Assembly: GCA_029863105.1 (NCBI GenBank)
Contig: JAOTWC010000005.1
Location: 1 to 20,895 of the forward strand
DNA: 20,895 nucleotides
Reading direction: 5' to 3'
Origin: Gemmatimonadota bacterium
GTDB taxonomy: Bacteria; Gemmatimonadota; Gemmatimonadetes; Palauibacterales; Palauibacteraceae
Below are positions 1 through 6,329 of the stretch, piece by piece; the first letter of the stretch is position 1, and every line of letters starts with the position of its first letter. A program made the position numbers and the translations under genes. Under the pieces are notes generated by a model. The model saw nothing but the letters and a program-made list of their open reading frames with translations, had not been told where the DNA came from and did no database searches.

Positions 1-96
1 GCCGGGGCGGGGAGGTCACTCCGGTTGTGGCGCGTGTACCACGCTTTCCGGGACGTTAGGGTACGTCCACCACACCTGACCCGCCTCCGGCACGAA

Positions 97-549
97 CTAG
101 AACCAGTATTCGTCGTACATCACGTAGGGAGACCGCTGCATGCCGAGGGACTCGTACGTCGATTGCGCCGCCTCGTTATCCCGCTCCACGTACAGGCGGA
201 GGCCGGCGACTCGCGACCCCCGGGCGAGGTCGCACACGTGCTCGTGCAACCGGCGATACGTTCCCCGACGCCGGTGGCTCCGTGCGACGTAAACGCTCTG
301 GATCCACCAGATTTCGGCGTTCCGCCAATCGCTCCACTCCACCGTGACGGCGAGCTGGCCCACGATCTCGCCGCCGTCTTCCGCGACGAAGTACCGGCCC
401 GTGGACGCATCGGAGAGCATCCGTGTCACCCCCTGCGTGAGGGTGGCGCGATCGAGCGTACGCCCCTCGGTCTCGAGCGCCAGGGCCTGGTTGAACAGCA
501 CGATTCTGTCCCTGTCCGCCTGCTCCGCCTGGCGAATCGTCGTGCTCAT
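97..549 (-). CDS. GNAT-family N-acetyltransferase
   Basis: A 150-residue single-domain protein of the Gcn5-related acetyltransferase (GNAT) fold, which moves an acetyl group from acetyl-CoA to an amine; the substrate cannot be told from sequence. The acetyl-CoA-binding motif A lies at about residues 84-101 (SVYVARSHRRRGTYRRL). It has the R-x-x-G core (R93, G96), but Tyr98 replaces the usual final Gly/Ala. Motif B follows at 117-137 (LRLYVERDNEAAQSTYESLGM-like: strand, Asn, helix, then a Tyr near 132 and the 'LGM' turn). The length is normal for a stand-alone GNAT. The ATG start is backed by a GGAG ribosome site six bases upstream. The gene is divergent from the diguanylate cyclase gene and has no partner in the window. 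Family call is firm; function is unknown. Confidence 0.9.
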   Translation of the reverse strand: MSTTIRQAEQADRDRIVLFNQALALETEGRTLDRATLTQGVTRMLSDASTGRYFVAEDGGEIVGQLAVTVEWSDWRNAEIWWIQSVYVARSHRRRGTYRRLHEHVCDLARGSRVAGLRLYVERDNEAAQSTYESLGMQRSPYVMYDEYWF

Positions 550-703
550 ATGCGTCTCCGCGGCTGGGATGGTCTGCCGGGCTGGATACTACACCGTATG
601 GCGGGATGCCGCACGAAGGGGCGTCTCGCGGCGGCAGAGCCGATGAACGGCCCGGAAGTCCGCCACGCATGTAAGGGCACGCACCTTGCCAAAATGACTT
701 GTC

Positions 704-1846
704 ATGATCAACGCGATTTCCGTCACGAAGCGCTTCTGGCGCCCGCCCGACGCCACGCTGATGGCGCCGGCCGCCGAAGGCGAACTGATCATTTCCCGGA
801 TTCGCTCGATTCTGGCCATTCTCGGCCTCGGTATCGCGCTGGTCGCCGCGCTCCGGCATCCCAATTCGGCGGACCTGCGGATCTATCAGGCCATGCTGAC
901 CCTGTTCGTCGCGATGAGTCTCGTCCTGCACCTGCTGGTCCGCCGCGTCGCGTACAGCTGGTGGGTGGGCTTCGTGGCCAGCATTGCCGACGTGTCAGTA
1001 ATCAGCCTGGCGCTCGCCGTGTTTCTGATGCTCGGTTCTCACCAGATGGCCGTGCACAACGAGATCCTGTTTCCCGCGTACTTCTACGCTCTGTCCGTGA
1101 CCACGGTGCGGCTCGACCACCGGGCTTGCTTCATCGCCGGTGCCTGCGCCTCCCTGCAGTACATCGGGCTCGTCGCACTGGCGGGAAGCGTATTTCAGCT
1201 GGGGCCCGAGGATCTTCAGGTCGAGGCCCAGGCCGTGCGCGTCGCCCTGCTGATCGGCATGTCGGGGCTGGGCGTACTGGTGAACCTGCGCATGCAGCGG
1301 CCCCACGTCCTGTCTGCCAATGACCCCCTGACGGGCCTTCTGAATCGGCGCGCGTTCATGGAACGCTGGGAGAGCGAGCAGGCTCGCGCGCGGCGGTACG
1401 GCCGGCCGATTTCGATCGCCGTGATCGACGTGGACTACTTCAAGCAGTTCAACGATCGATACGGGCATGCCGGCGGCGACTCGGCTCTCGTGGCCGTCGC
1501 GGCGGCCCTGCGCGGCCGCGTGCGAGAGACCGACTTCGTGGGCAGGCTGGGCGGAGAGGAGTTCGTGGTCGCGTTTCCGGAAACCGGCTCTTCCGCGTCC
1601 CTGGTTGCGGCCGAGGGCGTCCGCCAGGCAATCGAGAATTCGCCGCTCGTCATTGCCGGCGCTCGTGGCGGAGCGCACGTGACCGTGAGCATCGGCGTCG
1701 CAAGCTGGCCCGAACACGGCGAAGAAATCAGTCGACTCCTCGATCGGGCGGACGACCGGATGTACGAAGCCAAGCTGGCAGGCAAGAACCAGGTGGTCGG
1801 GCCAGCCCAGCAGGGTACTCCTCTGGGCGCTCCCGTCCCGTACTGA
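704..1846 (+). CDS. Membrane-bound diguanylate cyclase (GGDEF domain)
   Basis: Makes the second messenger cyclic di-GMP from two GTP. About six hydrophobic helices (roughly residues 35-50, 61-79, 87-110, 119-135, 140-160, 178-196) form an N-terminal membrane sensor that I cannot assign to a named MASE family. A GGDEF domain runs from DPLTGLLNRR (207 on) to the C terminus. The metal-binding DVDYFK lies at 242-247 and the active-site GGEEF at 283-287, so the cyclase should be catalytically competent. An RxxD inhibitory site (RETD, 274-277) sits exactly five residues before GGEEF, so product feedback is expected. There is no EAL domain. The start is uncertain: no clear Shine-Dalgarno precedes position 704, and an in-frame ATG at 761 would remove 19 residues ahead of the first helix. 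The stop lies 2 nt from the stop of the convergent protease gene. Confidence 0.93.
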   Translation: MINAISVTKRFWRPPDATLMAPAAEGELIISRIRSILAILGLGIALVAALRHPNSADLRIYQAMLTLFVAMSLVLHLLVRRVAYSWWVGFVASIADVSVISLALAVFLMLGSHQMAVHNEILFPAYFYALSVTTVRLDHRACFIAGACASLQYIGLVALAGSVFQLGPEDLQVEAQAVRVALLIGMSGLGVLVNLRMQRPHVLSANDPLTGLLNRRAFMERWESEQARARRYGRPISIAVIDVDYFKQFNDRYGHAGGDSALVAVAAALRGRVRETDFVGRLGGEEFVVAFPETGSSASLVAAEGVRQAIENSPLVIAGARGGAHVTVSIGVASWPEHGEEISRLLDRADDRMYEAKLAGKNQVVGPAQQGTPLGAPVPY

Positions 1847-1848
1847 TC

Positions 1849-2553
1849 TCAGCTCCGGGCAAACGCCCGGCGCGCCACCAGAGCGACGATCCCACCGGCC
1901 AGGCCGATCCACAGGGCACCCCAGACGACGGTCGGTACGCCGGTCAGATCGGCCAGCATGCGGGCATCCGACTCGAGCCCGGACCGATCGATCACGTCGC
2001 TCTTGATGTCCAGAATCGCATACAGGGCGCTCGTGAGTCCCAGCCCGAACAGAATCCGCGCGTTCCACCGTGCGGGCAGCTGACGCGCGGCGAGTACGAG
2101 GGCCGCAGCGAATCCGACGCCGAACGCAAAGCCAAACAGATTCCGCATGAAAAGTACGGTGACCGCTGCGGTTGCCACCCCGACGGCCGCCATGGTCCAC
2201 CGGGCCTGGGCCTCGAACCGGGCGAGTGCGAGAAACGCCAAACCCCACAACAGGCTCCCGAGATAGCCGGCCGAAAGTGTGAGAAACGCGCTGCCTCCGC
2301 CGCAATAGCAGGCGCCGCCCTGGTTGGCATCGACCACGATGCGATCGATGCGTCCGCCCGTGGCGATTGCCACGATCCCATGGCTGATCTCGTGCAGGAA
2401 GACGACGAACAGCTTGAGAGGTGCCACGACCGGCGTCTCCCACAGAAGCCATAACGCAACGAAGAACAGCAGCATTGCGCCTAGCGCGGCGCCACTGATG
2501 GCCCGCTCGCCCGTTCGCGCCGTCTTTTGACCGGTCGGTTTCTTCCTCGCCAT
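1849..2553 (-). CDS. M50B-like membrane zinc metalloprotease homologue
   Basis: A 234-residue polytopic membrane protein with an HExxH zinc motif (HEISH, 54-58) at the end of a hydrophobic helix. This is the arrangement of the M50 site-2-protease relatives (Peptidase_M50B type), which cut within the membrane. The first ~18 residues are basic and probably cytoplasmic, followed by six or seven hydrophobic stretches to the C terminus. No PDZ domain is present. The later SDARMLADLTGVP segment, before the last helix, resembles a conserved part of the M50B group and may give the third metal ligand; this is inference, because no classic NPDG motif is seen. An ATG at 2553 is chosen over an in-frame ATG at 2598 because GGGAGAA precedes it by nine bases and the longer start would leave only 2 nt before the glgA start. 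Substrate unknown. Confidence 0.8.
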   Translation of the reverse strand: MARKKPTGQKTARTGERAISGAALGAMLLFFVALWLLWETPVVAPLKLFVVFLHEISHGIVAIATGGRIDRIVVDANQGGACYCGGGSAFLTLSAGYLGSLLWGLAFLALARFEAQARWTMAAVGVATAAVTVLFMRNLFGFAFGVGFAAALVLAARQLPARWNARILFGLGLTSALYAILDIKSDVIDRSGLESDARMLADLTGVPTVVWGALWIGLAGGIVALVARRAFARS

Positions 2554-2562
2554 CGCGTATGT

Positions 2563-2569
2563 TTCTCCC
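2563..2569 (-). promoter_or_regulatory. Ribosome binding site deciding the M50 protease start
   Basis: GGGAGAA on the minus strand, nine bases before the ATG at 2553. It supports the shorter protein beginning MARKK over the in-frame ATG at 2598. Confidence 0.6.
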
Positions 2570-2600
2570 AAGTCGCCGTTACCCGATCGCCGAGACAAGT

Positions 2601-4040
2601 ATGCGCATCCTGCAACTCGCCAGCGAGGCCGTACCGTTCGCCAAGACTGGCGGCCTCGGCGACGTGGTCGGAGCTCTGAGCGCCTACCTCGGCGAGGCGG
2701 GGCACCGCGTCGAGCTCGTGCTGCCGCTGTACCGGGACGTGCGGTGGCCCGACCGGGCCCCCGGGGGCCCCGTCGTCGAATTCGCCGCTTCGGAGCTCGG
2801 TACGTCCGGACCGGGACGGCTGGTTGCGGGGCCGGTCGCTGACGGCCTGCGCGTCTGGTTCGTAGACGTTCCCGAACTGTACGACCGTGATGGACTCTAT
2901 GGCACCGGCGGGTCAGATCACCCGGACAACCTGCTGCGCTTCGCCGCGTATGTCCGGGCCGCGCTGCTGGCGTCCGATCGGCTGGCGTTCCGTCCCGAGA
3001 TCGTACACTGCCATGACTGGCAGGCAGCGCTCGCTCCCGCCTGGCTGGGCGCCGGGACCGCCTCCGTCCTCACGATTCACAACATGGCCTACCAGGGCTG
3101 GTTTCCCGCCGCGCATCGGACGGCGGCCGGAGCCGTCGAGACTCGCGGCTATCGCGTTCCGGGCGAAGGCGACCTGAACCTGTTGGCCGCCGGCATTCGG
3201 GCGGCCGACCAGGTAACCACCGTGAGTCCTCGATATGCCGAGGAAATTGCGACGCCGGAGTTCGGATTCGGCCTGGATCCGATCCTGCGCGAACTGGTTC
3301 CACCCGTCATCGGAATTCTCAACGGTATCGATACCGAGGTCTGGGATCCCTCTGGCGACCCGTGGCTGCCCATGCCGTACGGACCCGACAGTCTCGAGAA
3401 CAAGAGAGCCTCGCGTGCCGCCCTGGCCGAGGAGTTCGGAATCGACGCACCGCCGGGGGTTCCCGTGTTCGGCCTGGTATCTCGGCTCGTCGATCAGAAA
3501 GGGATCGGCCTGTTCGAGGAGCTTCGCGATCGGATCGCGAAGTGGACGGAGGCCCGGTTCGTGTTTCTCGGCACGGGGGACGCCAGGCACGAGCGGACGA
3601 TCGAGGAGCTCGGCAGGATGCGGCACGTCGGTTCACGCATCGCGTTTTCGGAACGACTGGCGCATCTGGTGGAGGCGGGCGCAGACTTCTTTCTCATGCC
3701 GTCCCGATTTGAGCCATGCGGCTTGAACCAGATGATCAGCCAGAGATATGGGACCTTGCCGATCGTCCATCGGGTGGGTGGGCTCGCCGACAGCGTGACG
3801 CACGCTGACCGGGCGACCATCGATGCCGGCTCCGCGACCGGGATCGTATTCGAGCATTACGACGCGGCGGGACTGGAATGGGCCATCGGGCAGGCCATCG
3901 GTTTGTTCGCCGACGGGCGCGCATACCGACGCGTTCAGAAACTCGCCATGCGGAGCGACCACTCATGGGCCGGGCGAGGGCGCGAGTACGAGATTCTGTA
4001 CGACCGCGTGCTGACCCGACAACAACAGACCACCGTCTGA
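2601..4040 (+). CDS. glgA: Glycogen synthase (ADP-glucose, GT5)
   Basis: Extends alpha-1,4-glucan chains using ADP-glucose. It is a GT-B retaining glycosyltransferase of 479 residues, against 477 in E. coli. The N-terminal KTGGLGD loop (15-21) contacts ADP-glucose. HCHDWQ (136-141) is the conserved catalytic-cleft segment. SRLVDQKG (294-301) supplies Arg295 and Lys300, matching E. coli Arg300 and Lys305. SRFEPCGLNQ with Glu371 matches E. coli Glu377, and YGTLPIVHRVGGLADSV follows. All active-site landmarks are present. The start at 2601 (MRILQLASE) is chosen because it gives the family's normal N terminus; an upstream in-frame ATG at 2559 would add 14 non-conserved residues and overlap the divergent gene's ribosome site. 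glgC follows 18 nt later, so the two form an operon. Glycogen branching and breakdown genes are not in the window. Confidence 0.97.
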   Translation: MRILQLASEAVPFAKTGGLGDVVGALSAYLGEAGHRVELVLPLYRDVRWPDRAPGGPVVEFAASELGTSGPGRLVAGPVADGLRVWFVDVPELYDRDGLYGTGGSDHPDNLLRFAAYVRAALLASDRLAFRPEIVHCHDWQAALAPAWLGAGTASVLTIHNMAYQGWFPAAHRTAAGAVETRGYRVPGEGDLNLLAAGIRAADQVTTVSPRYAEEIATPEFGFGLDPILRELVPPVIGILNGIDTEVWDPSGDPWLPMPYGPDSLENKRASRAALAEEFGIDAPPGVPVFGLVSRLVDQKGIGLFEELRDRIAKWTEARFVFLGTGDARHERTIEELGRMRHVGSRIAFSERLAHLVEAGADFFLMPSRFEPCGLNQMISQRYGTLPIVHRVGGLADSVTHADRATIDAGSATGIVFEHYDAAGLEWAIGQAIGLFADGRAYRRVQKLAMRSDHSWAGRGREYEILYDRVLTRQQQTTV

Positions 4041-4058
4041 CAAGGCGACCAGGGAAAT

Positions 4059-5279
4059 ATGCGCACCGACCTTCGCGTGCTGGGACTTGTGATGGCGGGC
4101 GGCGAAGGCCGTCGCCTGATGCCGCTCACTGCGGATCGCAGCAAACCGGCGGTACCGTTCGGCGGCAGCTATCGCATCGTCGATTTCGTGCTGTCCAATC
4201 TCCTCAACTCCGGGATCTACTCGACGTTCGTGCTGGTTCAGTACCGGTCCCAGTCGCTGATCCACCACCTGCGTGAGGGTTGGCGCCTGAGTACGCCGCA
4301 TCCCGACGACTTCCTGACCATCGTGCCGCCGCAGATGCGTGTCGGCAAGTCATGGTACAGCGGCACGGCCGATGCCGTGTATCAGAATTTCAATCTGATT
4401 TTTGACTTCAAGCCGGACCTCATCGCGGTGTTCGGAGCCGACCATGTCTACCGCATGGATATCGGGCATATGATTCGCTTTCATCGGGAGAAGGAAGCGG
4501 CGCTGAGCATTGCGATGCTTCCCGTGCCGGTGGCCGATGCCGCCGGATTTGGCGTCGCCGAGGCGGACCCGGAAGACTCCATCGTTTCGTGGGCCGAGAA
4601 GTCTGCGGCCCCGCCCGAGATGTCCGGCCGCCCCGGGTACGTGTACGCCTCGATGGGCAACTACCTGTTCGAGCCGGCGGCGCTCGTGAACGTCCTGCGA
4701 GAGGTGTCGGAGGCCGGGCTGGAGCCCGATTTCGGCAAGACGATCGTTCCGCGGATGGTACAGGATCCGAAGCATCGCGTGTGTGCCTACGACTTCCTTC
4801 GAAATCGAGTGCCCGGTGTCAGGTCGTACGAGGAAGCCGGCTACTGGCGCGACATCGGGACCCTCGAGGCGTACCATGCCGCGCACATGGACCTGTTGGG
4901 CGCCCAGCCGCGTTTCGATCTCAACAACAAAAGCTGGCCCGTGCACTCGCAATCGTATCATCGTTCCAGCGCCCGGATTCTGGGTGGCACGATCGAGGAT
5001 GCGAGCATCGGTGTCGGGTCGGTCATCGACGGGGCGCGGATCGTGCGCTCCGTGATCGGACGCAGCACGCGGATCGAACCCGGCGCCGAGATCATCGACT
5101 CGATCGTGATGGATCATTGCCGCGTGGGCGCCGGCGCCCGGATTCACCGGGGGATCATCGACCGGTACAACTACGTCGACGCCGGAGAGACCGTATCTGT
5201 CGGTGATTGTTCCCGAGCCGACGCGCACGTCGCGGGTGACTTGATTGCACTTCCGCGCGGCCGCACCCGGCCCTTATAG
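4059..5279 (+). CDS. glgC: Glucose-1-phosphate adenylyltransferase (ADP-glucose pyrophosphorylase)
   Basis: Makes ADP-glucose and pyrophosphate from ATP and glucose-1-phosphate, the committed step of bacterial glycogen synthesis, and feeds glgA just upstream. Length is 406 residues. The nucleotidyltransferase domain opens with AGGEGRRLMPLT (13-24) and SKPAVPFGG (28-36). WYSGTADAVYQN follows, and GADHVYRMD carries the catalytic Asp128 (E. coli Asp142). A left-handed beta-helix domain with hexapeptide-like repeats (ILGGTIEDASIGVGSVIDGARI and on) fills the C-terminal ~120 residues. E. coli Lys39, which binds fructose-1,6-bisphosphate, is replaced by Ser37, and the surrounding sequence looks like actinobacterial GlgC; a different allosteric activator is therefore likely. 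AGGGAAA lies just before the ATG. It converges on the DUF402 gene with a 14-nt gap. Confidence 0.97.
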   Translation: MRTDLRVLGLVMAGGEGRRLMPLTADRSKPAVPFGGSYRIVDFVLSNLLNSGIYSTFVLVQYRSQSLIHHLREGWRLSTPHPDDFLTIVPPQMRVGKSWYSGTADAVYQNFNLIFDFKPDLIAVFGADHVYRMDIGHMIRFHREKEAALSIAMLPVPVADAAGFGVAEADPEDSIVSWAEKSAAPPEMSGRPGYVYASMGNYLFEPAALVNVLREVSEAGLEPDFGKTIVPRMVQDPKHRVCAYDFLRNRVPGVRSYEEAGYWRDIGTLEAYHAAHMDLLGAQPRFDLNNKSWPVHSQSYHRSSARILGGTIEDASIGVGSVIDGARIVRSVIGRSTRIEPGAEIIDSIVMDHCRVGAGARIHRGIIDRYNYVDAGETVSVGDCSRADAHVAGDLIALPRGRTRPL

Positions 5280-5293
5280 GCGGCCCGCACGGT

Positions 5294-6325
5294 CTACACG
5301 AGTACGGCGAGCGCCGCCAGGCAGAAGACGACGCCCGTCACCGCCAGTGTCGGGAACGTCCGTTCGTACCTGAGACGTGCGACGGCGAACACGGCCAGGA
5401 AGACTGCCAGCGCACCGTAAACGCCCATCAAACCGCGCCGCCACATTTCGCTGTCGGGATTCAGGAACACAGCGAGCCCCGTGATCAGCGCACCGATGAA
5501 CAGGATCTTCTCCGTCAGCATCTCCTCACGCTTGGGTCGGCGGGTCGCAGGCAATCGGCCGGCAAGCGACAGGCCGAACAGAACGAGGAACTCGACGGCC
5601 ACGACCGACATCCAGGCCGCCAGCCCCACCCGATCACCGTGGAAAGCATTCGTCAGGGCCGCGAATGCCAGCGATGTCAACGACAACGCGCCGAGGGCAT
5701 AAATGCCGAAGGCGATCAGGCGACCGACGATGAGATTGGCGAAGTAGGTCCCGGGTTCGTCGCGCCGCAGCCGCAGCGCTGGGACGTCCTCGAGCGGGTA
5801 CTCCCGGACAAGCCGGGGTGGCCAGCGCCCGGCCCGTGCCGCCCGCAACACCGCTTCCGCTTCCGCTTCCACCTCGCCGGCCTCGTCCACGCCGATGACT
5901 CCGCCGGCGACCGCCTCCGCCAAGTCCCGCTCATCCAGTAGAACGGGAGGGGCACCAGGGGCCTGCCAGACATCCAGATACACGTCGGTGAGATCCCAGC
6001 GACCCGGTTCGATTCCGGGGATTCGAATGAAGTTCGTGTAGTACCCCAGCCGCTCGCCGGTGGCGTCGTATACGGCGGCGACTTCGTAGGCGCGGCCCGG
6101 GAACAGGTACCACAGGATGGCGCCGCCGGCCCCGACCTCGACTTCGCCCACCCGCAGCGGCTCGTTGACGTGGAACACCGATACTTTGCAGGAGGGACCG
6201 TCGTGAAGGAGTTCTTGCTCGAATCGCCTGACACTGTCCGGAAGCCGGCGATACACGACTTCGATGTGGACCCCATCCGCACGATCGGGAGCGGGGATGC
6301 GCTCTGCACCCGCATGCCTGAACAA
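5294..6325 (-). CDS. DUF402 domain protein with C-terminal five-helix membrane domain
   Basis: A 343-residue protein in two parts. Residues ~18-165 resemble DUF402, the fold of nucleoside di-/triphosphatases such as FomD and Ntdp. LWYLFPGRAYEVAAVYD is followed by GYYTNFIRIP, then WDLTDVYLDVW with Asp111, Asp114 and Asp118, then LDERDLAEAV with Asp131 and Glu132. This is the spacing of the family's metal-binding acidic residues. Residues ~198-343 hold five hydrophobic helices (about 198-222, 236-255, 272-289, 298-318, 326-343). DUF402 proteins are normally soluble and stand-alone, so the membrane part is unusual. The start appears to be TTG at 6325, only 4 nt after the stop of the upstream beta-oxidation gene, with AGGCGG directly abutting it; translational coupling is likely. 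A start a few codons further in is possible. Substrate and membrane role unknown. Confidence 0.72.
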   Translation of the reverse strand: MFRHAGAERIPAPDRADGVHIEVVYRRLPDSVRRFEQELLHDGPSCKVSVFHVNEPLRVGEVEVGAGGAILWYLFPGRAYEVAAVYDATGERLGYYTNFIRIPGIEPGRWDLTDVYLDVWQAPGAPPVLLDERDLAEAVAGGVIGVDEAGEVEAEAEAVLRAARAGRWPPRLVREYPLEDVPALRLRRDEPGTYFANLIVGRLIAFGIYALGALSLTSLAFAALTNAFHGDRVGLAAWMSVVAVEFLVLFGLSLAGRLPATRRPKREEMLTEKILFIGALITGLAVFLNPDSEMWRRGLMGVYGALAVFLAVFAVARLRYERTFPTLAVTGVVFCLAALAVLV

Positions 6326-6329
6326 CCGC

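Noticed and set aside
32..68. Two small inverted repeats (32-44 and 51-68) after the GNAT gene
   Set aside because: Stems of 5 and 6 bp without a T run on the relevant strand; chance is likely in GC-rich sequence, so no terminator is claimed.
25..1323. Long plus-strand open frame of ~430 codons across the GNAT gene and the first half of the cyclase gene
   Set aside because: It overlaps two genes with clear family motifs, its translation is Arg/Pro/Ala-rich with no recognisable domain, and such long shadow frames are expected in GC-rich DNA.
995..2452. 485-codon minus-strand open frame across the cyclase and protease genes
   Set aside because: Antisense to the GGDEF motifs and in another frame over the HExxH protease; composition is that of a shadow frame.
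2527..2563. TTGACC followed by TATGTT as a glgA promoter
   Set aside because: The spacing is 25 bases, too long for a sigma70 promoter, and the boxes fall inside the protease coding sequence and its ribosome site.
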